64,000 nt of DNA from an uncultured Pelagibacteraceae bacterium (GTDB lineage: Bacteria > Pseudomonadota > Alphaproteobacteria > Pelagibacterales > Pelagibacteraceae). The stretch covers positions 62,001-126,000 of the forward strand of contig CACCGT010000001.1 of assembly GCA_902545635.1 (NCBI GenBank), read 5' to 3'. Below the pieces are notes generated by a model that was given only the letters and a program-made list of their open reading frames with translations, did not search any database and was not told the origin of the DNA. This document shows, piece after piece, positions 28,327-37,828 of the stretch; within the stretch, counting starts at the first letter, position 1, and each line of letters opens with the position of its first letter. Position numbers and translations under genes: made by a program.

Positions 28327-29756
28327 TTCCAACCACCAACAGATTTAACTTCTAAAAATTCAAGCAAACCTTCTTTTCCAGCCTCTCTTCCAATCCCTGA
28401 ATGTTTAAATCCTCCAAATGGTGCATCAACTGCAATACCTGCTCCATTAACATCTACCATTCCTGATCTAAGTTTTCTTGCAACTCTTTGTACCTTTTCA
28501 TTATCTTGAGTTTGAATATAATTTGTTAATCCATAATCAGTATCATTTGCAATTTGAATAGCCTCTTCTTCAGTTTCAAATGGAATTACAGATAGGACTG
28601 GACCAAAAATTTCTGTTCTTGCAATTTCCATATCATTATTAACATCTGCAAATACTGTAGGTTTTACATAATAACCATCTTTTAATCCTTCAGGTTTTCC
28701 TGGGCCGCCAGCAATTAATTTTGCCCCTTCATCTATTCCTTTTTGGATTAAACCTTGAATTTTATCAAATTGTACTTCTGAAATTACAGGGCCTATATGT
28801 TCACCCTCTTTATTTGGATCATCTACTTTAAACTCATTTGCATACTTTTTTAGCCTTTCAATAGCATCGTCATAAATTGGTTTTTCAACTAACATTCTTG
28901 TAGGTGCATTACAGGATTGTCCAGAATTTCTAAAACATCTAAAAGCACCTCTCTCGATAGCTTCTATATCAGCATCTTTAAATATGATATTTGCACCTTT
29001 TCCCCCTAACTCTAAACTTACCCTTTTAAAATCTTTAGCTGCATTTTGTGAAATTAATGCTCCCGCTCTTGTAGAGCCAGTAAATGAAATCATATTTATA
29101 TAAGGGTGGCTTGTTAATGCATCACCAGTAGTTGCACCGTCTCCATTTACTAAATTGAATACACCTTTTGGAAACTTTGCTTCATCAATTAATTCCGCAA
29201 TAATCATTGCAGATAATGGTGCTAACTCTGAAGGTTTTAAAATCATAGTACAGCCAGATGCTAAAGCAGGAATAACTTTTAAAGTAACTTGATTTATAGG
29301 CCAGTTCCAAGGAGTAATTAATGCACAAACACCCTTTGGTTCATATATTAGTCTTTGATTTTTAGCATGTTCTCCAAGTGGTTTTTCAAACTCAAACTCT
29401 TTTAAATAACGAATAAATGATTTTGTATGACTAGCGCCAGTTCCTGTTTGAAGTTTTGAGGCAAAATCTTTTGGTGCACCCATTTCTTGAATAATTGCCT
29501 CAGTAATATCGTTCCATCTTTTTTTATAAAGCACATAAAAGTTTTCCAATAATTCAATTCTCTCTTGTTTTGATGAATATCCCCAGGTTTTAAAAGCTTC
29601 TTTAGCTGCTAATACTGCATCATTAATATCCTCTTTGCCTCCTAAAGAAATTACTGCACAACTTTTTTCAGTTGCAGGATTAATTACTTGGATATCTTTT
29701 TGATTTTTTGGTGCAACCCATGAACCATTAATATAAAAATTTTTCTTTTCAATCAT
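28323..29756 (-). CDS. Aldehyde dehydrogenase family protein
   Basis: VSLELGGKGANIIF, NSGQSCNAPTRMLV, EIFGPVLSVIPF. Confidence 0.92.
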   Translation of the reverse strand: MIEKKNFYINGSWVAPKNQKDIQVINPATEKSCAVISLGGKEDINDAVLAAKEAFKTWGYSSKQERIELLENFYVLYKKRWNDITEAIIQEMGAPKDFASKLQTGTGASHTKSFIRYLKEFEFEKPLGEHAKNQRLIYEPKGVCALITPWNWPINQVTLKVIPALASGCTMILKPSELAPLSAMIIAELIDEAKFPKGVFNLVNGDGATTGDALTSHPYINMISFTGSTRAGALISQNAAKDFKRVSLELGGKGANIIFKDADIEAIERGAFRCFRNSGQSCNAPTRMLVEKPIYDDAIERLKKYANEFKVDDPNKEGEHIGPVISEVQFDKIQGLIQKGIDEGAKLIAGGPGKPEGLKDGYYVKPTVFADVNNDMEIARTEIFGPVLSVIPFETEEEAIQIANDTDYGLTNYIQTQDNEKVQRVARKLRSGMVDVNGAGIAVDAPFGGFKHSGIGREAGKEGLLEFLEVKSVGGWN

Positions 29757-29776
29757 GCGCGCAAATTATCCTTTAT

Positions 29777-30733
29777 TTATGATTTTGCAAATAAATTTGT
29801 CAATTCATAAACAATCGTAGCAGCTGCAAGAGAAGTAACTTCGGCGTGATCATATGCTGGTGCAACTTCTACAACATCTGCGGAAATTAGATTTAAACCT
29901 GACAATCCCCTTAAAACATTTACCATTTCTCTTGTTGTCATCCCTGCAATTTCAGGGGTTCCTGTCCCTGGAGCAAATGCAGGATCCAATACGTCTATAT
30001 CAATAGATAAATACAAAGCATTATCTCCAACTCTTTTTTTTATTCTTTCTGCGATTTTATCTGTTCCCTCTGTTTGAAATTCATCACAATGAATTATTTT
30101 AAAACCAAAACTCTCATCATTCTTTATGTCGTCTCTGCTATATAGTGGACCTCGTATTCCAACATGCATGGAAGCATCATCTAAAAATAAATTTTCCTCA
30201 CGTGCTCTTCTAAAAGGAGTTCCATGAGTATATGGCGCTCCAAAATAAGTGTCCCAAGTATCCAAATGTGCATCAAAATGAACCAAAGACACTGGTCCTT
30301 TATTTTTTTTATTTGCTGCTCTGAGTAAAGGAACTGCTATCGTATGATCTCCACCAAGACTTATAATTCCTCCTACTTTATTTAATAAATCTGTTGCACC
30401 TACCTCAATTTGTTTAATAGCCTCATCAATATTAAATGGATTACAAGCAATATCGCCCGCGTCTGCAACTTGTTGCACTTTGAAAGGTTCAACATCATAA
30501 CTTGGATGGTAATTAGTTCTTAAATGTCTTGAGGCCTGTCTAATGCTCTGTGGTCCAAATCTTGCACCAGGTCTGTAACTTGTTCCAGAGTCAAAAGGCA
30601 CTCCCACAATTGCTACATCACAACTTTCTACATCTCTTAATTCAGGCAATCTGGCAAATGTCGATGGTCCTGCGTATCTGGGTACTTTTGTTCCACTTAC
30701 TGGTTGGATTGGTTTTTTATTTTTTTCTTTCAA
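29777..30733 (-). CDS. speB: Agmatinase / ureohydrolase family
   Basis: GGDHTIAVPLLRA, VHFDAHLDTW, LSIDIDVLDPAFAPGTGTPE. Confidence 0.9.
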   Translation of the reverse strand: MKEKNKKPIQPVSGTKVPRYAGPSTFARLPELRDVESCDVAIVGVPFDSGTSYRPGARFGPQSIRQASRHLRTNYHPSYDVEPFKVQQVADAGDIACNPFNIDEAIKQIEVGATDLLNKVGGIISLGGDHTIAVPLLRAANKKNKGPVSLVHFDAHLDTWDTYFGAPYTHGTPFRRAREENLFLDDASMHVGIRGPLYSRDDIKNDESFGFKIIHCDEFQTEGTDKIAERIKKRVGDNALYLSIDIDVLDPAFAPGTGTPEIAGMTTREMVNVLRGLSGLNLISADVVEVAPAYDHAEVTSLAAATIVYELTNLFAKS

Positions 30734-30951
30734 TTTTTCGAGCTATTTCTATGAATAAATTCAGCTGCTTTTTTAAAATCATTGATATTTTTTTGATGCA
30801 TAGAAAGCTCTTTATTCGAATTTGAGGAAAATAGAATTATTATTAAAGCAATTATAATAGCTGCAGCATAATAAAATGGCATTTTTTTCCTCCAAGATAT
30901 TAAAATCTTTTCAGCGTTATCTACTTGTTTTTTTGTTGGTCTATTTGTCAT
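30730..30951 (-). CDS. Small single-TM protein translationally coupled to agmatinase
   Basis: 73 aa with TM FYYAAAIIIALIIILFSS; 4-nt overlap with the downstream agmatinase start. Confidence 0.6.
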   Translation of the reverse strand: MTNRPTKKQVDNAEKILISWRKKMPFYYAAAIIIALIIILFSSNSNKELSMHQKNINDFKKAAEFIHRNSSKN

Positions 30952-30955
30952 AATT

Positions 30956-33178
30956 CTAGTTTACCAAAGGTTTACCAGTTTTCAATGTATGTTTAATTCT
31001 ATCTTGAGTTTTTTCTGTCTCTATTAGTTTCATAAAAGCATCTAATTCTAATTTGTATAGATCATCCTCTGATAAAGTGTGTTCCAAAGTAGTATCTCCA
31101 CCACTCAAAACTTTTGCTAATTCTTTTCCAACTTCCATTCCATGATCAAGTATAATTTTATCATTATATAATTTCTCTAACATTTGTATCATTTTTCCAT
31201 AAACTTTTTTTCCAGAAAGATTAAACGAGCACTCATTGGGTGGGGTAAAATTTGAATTATTGTGAATAATATTTTTAGAAACCGATAATAAACTATTTCT
31301 ACTCATTATTTTTTTATCCTCAGGTCTTAAGTATTTTAATGGCTCAGCTTCAATCGGAGAAGTTGCAGTTTTTGCGTAACCAATAATATCAAATACTTTA
31401 AGAGGTGCATAATCAGGATCATTTTTTGCTTCGTCAGTTTGAGACCACCTATACAACATTTCCTTACATCCACCACCAGCTGGGATTAATCCAACCATTG
31501 TTTCTACTAGACCTACAACAATATTTGTATGAGAAGCTACAAAATTACTTTGACATAAAACTTCAAAACCACCACCTAATGCTAAACCAGATGGGGCTGA
31601 CACAACAGGAAATTTCGAATACTTCAAATGTTTACAGGTTTCTTGGAAATATTTAACAAACTTTTCGATAGATTTAAAATCACCTTTATCTGCAAAATTC
31701 ATTGTATAAGATAAGTTTACACCAGCAGAAAACTGCATTGCCTCATTTATAATTATAAGGGGTTTATCAGTTGCATTTTTTAAACTATCCATTGAGTCAT
31801 AATCTAATGCATTAGCTTTTGTAGTAAATTCAACTATGTTAAAATCATTAAATCTATAGATTTCAGCTGAATTGTTTTTATCTAATTTGATTGCTCTCGG
31901 CTTAATTTTTCCAAGGGTTTCTAGATCAGTATATTGTTGTCTTTCTCCATAAAAGTTTTCATCCTTACTTTTCGATAAATCCTCAAGAAACTTGTTATTT
32001 TCAAAAGCATCTATTCTCTCAAAGAAATTTTTTACTCCAATTTCTTTCAGCATTTCAAAAGGTCCTTTAGACCAATTAAAACCTAGTCTCATTGCTTCAT
32101 CGATATCATTAAATTTGTCAGTTATTCCTGGGACCAATGAAGATGCATATTTAATAATTTTTGAGATTACAGACCAGGCATATTCTCCATATTTATCTTT
32201 TCTATTGATTAAGTTCACAATATCCATCTTTTCTGACCCTAGATTAAATTTTTGTGATATTGAATATTCACCAGTTTCTAAATTGATACCTTCGAGAACT
32301 TTTTTACCATCAGTTTTATTCATTCTATAAAATCCACCTTTGCCTTTTCTTCCTGTGTAACCAGTTTCGATAAGTTTTTTTACAAGTGGTATTTCTTTAG
32401 CAACAACTTGAAAATCATCTGTTTCGGGAAGTTCCTTTATAAAACTTTTTAAAACATCGGCCATTAAGTCAATCCCAATCAAATCATATAGTCCAAAAAC
32501 GCCTGTTTTTGGTATTCCCATTGGTCGACCAAAAACTGCATCTGCTTCTTCAATTGTTAGTTTCATTTTGAATGCTTCTGTCATTGCTACTTGCATGGCA
32601 TAGACACCAATCCTATTCCCTAAGAAGCCTGGCGTATCGTTACAAATTAAAGTTCCCTTTCCTAAATCTTTTTCACAAAAATTTTTAAGTGAATTTATCT
32701 GTTCTAAATCACTATTTTCATTTTTCACAATTTCTAATAAATCCATATATCTCACTGGATTGAAAAAGTGAGTTATACAAAAGTCTTTTTTTTCTTCATT
32801 TGAAAGTTTTTCGGAAAGTACTTTGATTGGAATAGAAGATGTATTTGAGGATACAATTGACCCTTTTTTTCTTTCTTTAAATATTTTTTCATAAATATTA
32901 TGTTTGATATCAATTCTTTCTACAACAGCTTCAACAATCCAGTCAGCCTCACCAACTTCATTAAAGTTATCATTTATGTTACCAACATTAATATTATTGA
33001 TTTTTGATTTATCGATCAATAAAGGAGGTCTTGATTTTAGAATTCTTTCTCTAGCTTTCTCAGATATTTCTGTTGTTAAATCTAGTAATGTCACTGGAAC
33101 ATTTGCATTACATAGTTGAGCAGCTATCCCGCTCCCCATCGTCCCTGAACCTATTACAACAACTTTATTAATTTTCAT
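30956..33178 (-). CDS. 3-hydroxyacyl-CoA dehydrogenase (N-term) / enoyl-CoA hydratase-like (C-term) bifunctional protein
   Basis: VVVIGSGTMGSGIAAQL Rossmann motif; THFFNPVRYMDLLEIV; C-terminal SAPSGLALGGGFEVLCQSNF crotonase motif. Confidence 0.9.
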   Translation of the reverse strand: MKINKVVVIGSGTMGSGIAAQLCNANVPVTLLDLTTEISEKARERILKSRPPLLIDKSKINNINVGNINDNFNEVGEADWIVEAVVERIDIKHNIYEKIFKERKKGSIVSSNTSSIPIKVLSEKLSNEEKKDFCITHFFNPVRYMDLLEIVKNENSDLEQINSLKNFCEKDLGKGTLICNDTPGFLGNRIGVYAMQVAMTEAFKMKLTIEEADAVFGRPMGIPKTGVFGLYDLIGIDLMADVLKSFIKELPETDDFQVVAKEIPLVKKLIETGYTGRKGKGGFYRMNKTDGKKVLEGINLETGEYSISQKFNLGSEKMDIVNLINRKDKYGEYAWSVISKIIKYASSLVPGITDKFNDIDEAMRLGFNWSKGPFEMLKEIGVKNFFERIDAFENNKFLEDLSKSKDENFYGERQQYTDLETLGKIKPRAIKLDKNNSAEIYRFNDFNIVEFTTKANALDYDSMDSLKNATDKPLIIINEAMQFSAGVNLSYTMNFADKGDFKSIEKFVKYFQETCKHLKYSKFPVVSAPSGLALGGGFEVLCQSNFVASHTNIVVGLVETMVGLIPAGGGCKEMLYRWSQTDEAKNDPDYAPLKVFDIIGYAKTATSPIEAEPLKYLRPEDKKIMSRNSLLSVSKNIIHNNSNFTPPNECSFNLSGKKVYGKMIQMLEKLYNDKIILDHGMEVGKELAKVLSGGDTTLEHTLSEDDLYKLELDAFMKLIETEKTQDRIKHTLKTGKPLVN

Positions 33179-33250
33179 ATTGAGAATAAATGCTTATAAT
33201 AAAAAATTTCTTTTAGGGCAACTTAAAGCAGTTAAATAACTCTTAAAATA

Positions 33251-33814
33251 TTATCTAATAAATTTTGTAATTGAAGGAATAATTGCAACTGCTAGTGCAA
33301 TTTTAAACAATTCACTTGGTAAAAAAGGATATAAACCACCAGCAAGTGCCTTGTCATATCCAATAACTGAGCCTAAATAGCCCACCCCAACTATAAAAAT
33401 AATTGAAGTTGCAATCAGTAGTGAAATTAAACTTTTAAAGTATGAATCGTTAAAATTTCTTTCAGCAAAAAAACCGATAACCCCTGCTGCGATTGTCATT
33501 CCATAAAGATATCCTGCAGTAGGTCCTGTTAAATAAAGTAATCCTCCTCCTTTAGCAAAAACTGGCAGTCCAATAGCTCCCTCGAATAGGTAAAGCAAAA
33601 GTGTAAAGAAAGCTAATTTAGAACCATACGTCATTCCAATTATAAATACTGCAAACGTTTGCATAGTCATTGGCACCGGCCAGAATGGCACTTGTACTTT
33701 TGATGAAAATGCTAAAATTAATGTACCAATCAACATTAAAGAAATATTTTGAAAAAAAGCATTTACTCTATAATCTGAAAGTAGATTTTTTATTAATGTA
33801 GAATTATTTTTCAT
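33251..33814 (-). CDS. bioY: BioY family biotin transporter component
   Basis: VPFWPVPMTMQTFAVFIIGMTYG...GLPVFAKGGGLLYLTGPTAGYLYGM. Confidence 0.93.
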   Translation of the reverse strand: MKNNSTLIKNLLSDYRVNAFFQNISLMLIGTLILAFSSKVQVPFWPVPMTMQTFAVFIIGMTYGSKLAFFTLLLYLFEGAIGLPVFAKGGGLLYLTGPTAGYLYGMTIAAGVIGFFAERNFNDSYFKSLISLLIATSIIFIVGVGYLGSVIGYDKALAGGLYPFLPSELFKIALAVAIIPSITKFIR

Positions 33815-33867
33815 ACATGATTATTTAAGCACAAATAAATAAATTTTAAAATAATAAATTTAATCTT

Positions 33868-35892
33868 TTAAAATTGTTCTTTTTGTAATTCTTTAATAGG
33901 TATATGACATCTGATGGCGTTACCACTATCTGTTAATTGCCATGGTGGTATTTCTTTCTTACAAATATCTCCAATAATTCTGGAGCATCTGCCTTGAAAA
34001 CTACATCCTTTTTCAGGAGGTCTTTCTTCAACAATATCCTCAGCAACTAATTTAGGTTTTATATCTGGATCTGGTTCTAAGACGGCACCCAACAAAACTT
34101 CTGTATAAGGGTGAGATGGAAACTTATAAACATCATTTGAGGGTCCAACTTCACAAAGCCTTCCTTGATAAAGAACTGCTACTCTATCACTAATTGCTCT
34201 TACAACTGCTAAATCGTGTGACACAAATATGTACGTAGTTCCAAAGTCTTCTTTCAGTTGTTGTAATAAGTTTAATACAGCAGCTTGCACAGAAACATCT
34301 AAAGCAGATGTAACCTCATCACATAAAATAATATCTGGTTTCGCAGCAAAAGCTCTTGCAACAGCTACTCTTTGTTTTTCACCACCAGATAATTGTCTTG
34401 GGTATCTAGATGTATAAAATTCTCCAAGTCTTACTTTTTGAAGTAAATCTATAATATTTTTTTTTAATTCTTCACCTTTTAACCCAAAATATAATTTTAA
34501 TGGTTGTGCAATAATTTCTTCTACCGTGTGGTTTGGATTCAAAGATTCATCTGGATTTTGAAATATTAATTGAATAATTCTTAAATCATTGGGATCTCTT
34601 TCTTTCAAATCAGACGATAAATTTCTATTTTCATCAAACCTTATCAAACCATCTTTGGTTCTAAGTAGTCCAGCAATAGATTTCAGGATTGTTGATTTTC
34701 CACTTCCAGATTCTCCTACTAAAGCTATTGTCTCTCCCTTTTTAATATTAATATTAATATCTTTAACTGTAGGGTTATCATCAGAAATTCTATTGAAAAT
34801 TTGATCTAAAAGTTTTTGTTTAGCGTAACTTATAGATACTTCTGATAAATTTAATATTTCTTTATCTTGTGATTTATTCTTAATTTTATTAATAGTTTGA
34901 CTAGCTTGACTCTCATTCACAAGTTTTTCATAATTAAAACATCTAACACTAGTATTTAAGTCTTTTAAAAATTCTAATTGAGGAGAATTATTTTTGCAAT
35001 TATCATCTGAAAAATTACATCTATCAAAAAAACTACAACCACTTTGAATCGTACCTGGCTGAGGTTGACTACCAGGCATTGACTCAGGAAGACCAGCTAA
35101 AGATAATTTTGGTATAGATTTAAGCAATCCGTGGGTATAAGGATGAATTGGTCTTTTAAGGATATCTCTTGATGGACCTTCTAAAACGATTTCTCCTGAA
35201 TACATAACAATAATTCTGTCACTCACTTGAGCAATGGCTCCTAAGTCATGACTTACATAAACCATCGATGTTCCAGTATCTTTTGCAATAAAATTTAGAA
35301 GTTCCAAAACATGAGCTTGTGTTGTTACATCCAATCCTGTTGTAGGTTCGTCTAAAAGAAGTAAATCTGGTGTTCCAGCTAATGCCATGGCAACAGCAAC
35401 TCTCTGTTGTTGACCTCCTGAGAGTTCATGAGGATATCTTAAAGCAATCGTCTCTGGTGAAGGAAGTCTAACTTTATTTAACAACTCAGAAATTTTTTTT
35501 TCTCTTTCTTTTTCATCTAAATCTGAGTGCAATTGTAAAGCTTCATCAATTTGATAACCTATCTTTAAGTTTGGTGTCAATGCTTGGCCTGCATTTTGTG
35601 GAATCATTGCTATCTTTCTACCTCTGATTTTTTCTAAATCTTTACTTTTCATTTTTAATAGATTTAACGAGTTAAACTGACATTCTCCTCCAATAGTATA
35701 AAGTCCATGCTTAACATATCCCATCATTGCTAATGCCAATGTACTTTTTCCCGAACCAGATTCCCCTACTATTCCAACTGTTTCACCCTTTTTGATATTT
35801 GTGCTTATATTTTTTAAAATTAAGATTTCATCGCCTTTTTTACTTCTAAATCCAATAGATAAGTTTTTTACTTTTTGAATTATATCGGTCAT
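33868..35892 (-). CDS. Dipeptide/oligopeptide-type ABC transporter, two ATP-binding domains fused in one polypeptide (DppD-DppF-like)
   Basis: Two Walker A (GESGSGKST twice), two signatures (LSGGQQQRVAVA, LSGGEKQRVAVA), two oligo_HPY-like Cys-rich tails. Confidence 0.93.
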   Translation of the reverse strand: MTDIIQKVKNLSIGFRSKKGDEILILKNISTNIKKGETVGIVGESGSGKSTLALAMMGYVKHGLYTIGGECQFNSLNLLKMKSKDLEKIRGRKIAMIPQNAGQALTPNLKIGYQIDEALQLHSDLDEKEREKKISELLNKVRLPSPETIALRYPHELSGGQQQRVAVAMALAGTPDLLLLDEPTTGLDVTTQAHVLELLNFIAKDTGTSMVYVSHDLGAIAQVSDRIIVMYSGEIVLEGPSRDILKRPIHPYTHGLLKSIPKLSLAGLPESMPGSQPQPGTIQSGCSFFDRCNFSDDNCKNNSPQLEFLKDLNTSVRCFNYEKLVNESQASQTINKIKNKSQDKEILNLSEVSISYAKQKLLDQIFNRISDDNPTVKDININIKKGETIALVGESGSGKSTILKSIAGLLRTKDGLIRFDENRNLSSDLKERDPNDLRIIQLIFQNPDESLNPNHTVEEIIAQPLKLYFGLKGEELKKNIIDLLQKVRLGEFYTSRYPRQLSGGEKQRVAVARAFAAKPDIILCDEVTSALDVSVQAAVLNLLQQLKEDFGTTYIFVSHDLAVVRAISDRVAVLYQGRLCEVGPSNDVYKFPSHPYTEVLLGAVLEPDPDIKPKLVAEDIVEERPPEKGCSFQGRCSRIIGDICKKEIPPWQLTDSGNAIRCHIPIKELQKEQF

Positions 35893-35894
35893 TA

Positions 35895-36788
35895 TTAAAC
35901 AGGAGCTTTAGTTGATCTATCTATACCTAACGCTTTAGCAAAAGCGTCTGCAGTTAAATTAATACCTATAATTAAACTACTTAATCCAACAATTGGTGCT
36001 ATTACTGCCCAATAAGCAAAAGACATCAGCCCTCTCGCATTTGATATCATTAACCCCCAGTCTGGAGTTGGAGGGCTAACACCAAAACCTAAAAAAGATA
36101 AAGAACTAAAACCAAGCAACATCCATGACCATCGCATTGCACCTTCAACTAATATTGCGTCTCTTACATTAGGAATTATTTCATTCCAAATAATTGAAAA
36201 ATTACTATGTCCCCTCGCTCTTGCAGAGACAATAAAATCTTTTGCGATAACATCATGTGTTGCAGCTCTTGCAACTCTCACAATTCCTTTGCCATAAAAA
36301 AAACCTAAAGCAGGTATCAATACTTCAGTAGATGTACCTAATAAAGATACAATCAACAACATTGCTAATATCCAAGGAATAGATAAGAACGCATCTACAA
36401 TTCTCATAACTACATCGTCAATTTTTCCTCCAACCAATCCACAAAATATTCCTAAAAGACCACCCCACAGTAATGCTATTAAAGATCCAAAGAAAGTTAT
36501 TGTAAGAGCCGTTCTTCCTCCCAAAATTGTTCTAGTAAAAACATCTCTTCCAAGATCGTCTGTTCCAAACCAATACTGGGCAGAGGGAGCCTGAAGCATT
36601 AATGTTGGATCTATAGCTTTAAAATCATGAGGAGCAATATATGGGCTTATAAATGCAAGAATTATATGAAAAACTAAAATACTAAGTCCGATAAGTCCAG
36701 ATGGTCTAGAAGCCATTGTAATAATAATTTCTGATAATTTTGCAAAAGCGCTTTTTTTCTCCTCTTTATAAATACTATCTAATTTCAT
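35895..36788 (-). CDS. Dipeptide-type ABC transporter permease (DppC-like)
   Basis: HDFKAIDPTLMLQAPSAQYWFGTDDLGRDVFTRTILGGRTAL; TM permease. Confidence 0.92.
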   Translation of the reverse strand: MKLDSIYKEEKKSAFAKLSEIIITMASRPSGLIGLSILVFHIILAFISPYIAPHDFKAIDPTLMLQAPSAQYWFGTDDLGRDVFTRTILGGRTALTITFFGSLIALLWGGLLGIFCGLVGGKIDDVVMRIVDAFLSIPWILAMLLIVSLLGTSTEVLIPALGFFYGKGIVRVARAATHDVIAKDFIVSARARGHSNFSIIWNEIIPNVRDAILVEGAMRWSWMLLGFSSLSFLGFGVSPPTPDWGLMISNARGLMSFAYWAVIAPIVGLSSLIIGINLTADAFAKALGIDRSTKAPV

Positions 36789-36789
36789 A

Positions 36790-37746
36790 TTATTTTCTTA
36801 TCTGTAATGTTTTTAATCTAGGATTAAGCATTAGTGTCAATAGATCTGCTAATAAATTTATACTTACATATATAGATGCAAGAATTATAGCTAGTGCTTG
36901 AACTGTAGGTAGGTCTCTATTTGAAATAGATTCAATAACTAATCTCCCAAGGCCAGGATAATTAAACACAACTTCAGTTACTACAACTCCACCCAAAAGC
37001 CATGCAATAGTCAATGCCACCACATTAATAGCAGGTAATAAAGCGTTTGGTAAAACATGTTTGAAAACCATTTTCCAATAAGGAACTCCTTTAAGAATTG
37101 CCATTTGAACATATTCACTTGCCATTACTTGTATTACACTTGACCTTACCATCCGAGCCATGTGAGCTGTCATGATCATCGCTATAGCAACAACTGGTAA
37201 AATTATATTGGGCAGCAACTCAAGGAAAGATACATCAGTTGGAACTATAACAATACCAGGTAACCACTCTAACCATATGGCAATTATCAAAATTAATAAA
37301 GTAGCACTAATAAATTCTGGAATAGTCATAGCAAATATTGTTACTGTTGATATTGCAACATCCGGCAACTTATCTCTCCAAAGAGCAGTAATAATTCCTA
37401 AAATTAAAGCTATTGGAATTCCTATAAAAATTGCAGCTGATGCTAGCACTAGTGAATTTTTAATTCTAGGTCCTAAAACATCTTTGATTGGCATCTCTCC
37501 ACTTAAAGAATAACCAAAGTCTCCTTGAATAGCATTTAATGCCCACGATACATATCTCTCATATGCTGGAACATTTAAACCAAGTCTTCTATAGCAAGCT
37601 TCTAATTGCTCCCCAAAAGCCTGTCTTTCTAAATAGGTTGTACAAGCATCCCCTGGTAAAACTTCTGTGCCAACAAATGTAATTATAGATACAATAAACA
37701 AGGTAATAAAACCTAATAAAATTCTTTTTATAATTAAAAAAAGCAT
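36790..37746 (-). CDS. Dipeptide-type ABC transporter permease (DppB-like)
   Basis: RILLGFITLFIVSIITFVGTEVLPGDACTTYL; TM permease; EYVQMAILKGVPYWKMVFKHVLPNALLP. Confidence 0.92.
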   Translation of the reverse strand: MLFLIIKRILLGFITLFIVSIITFVGTEVLPGDACTTYLERQAFGEQLEACYRRLGLNVPAYERYVSWALNAIQGDFGYSLSGEMPIKDVLGPRIKNSLVLASAAIFIGIPIALILGIITALWRDKLPDVAISTVTIFAMTIPEFISATLLILIIAIWLEWLPGIVIVPTDVSFLELLPNIILPVVAIAMIMTAHMARMVRSSVIQVMASEYVQMAILKGVPYWKMVFKHVLPNALLPAINVVALTIAWLLGGVVVTEVVFNYPGLGRLVIESISNRDLPTVQALAIILASIYVSINLLADLLTLMLNPRLKTLQIRK

Positions 37747-37788
37747 AAGAATTTTAAATTTTAAATTATTTATTTAGAAATGAAAGAG

Positions 37789-37820
37789 GTTTTACAGGCC
37801 TACTTAAAGGCCTGTAAAAC
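37789..37820 (-). terminator. 13-bp perfect stem-loop between the solute-binding-protein and permease genes
   Basis: gttttacaggcct-acttaa-aggcctgtaaaac; weak T-tract on the minus strand, so possibly processing/stabilising rather than termination. Confidence 0.6.
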
Positions 37821-37828
37821 AAAAATTA

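Noticed and set aside
37172-37513. 113-aa plus-strand ORF
   Set aside because: Antisense to the DppB-like permease; no start-site context or family match
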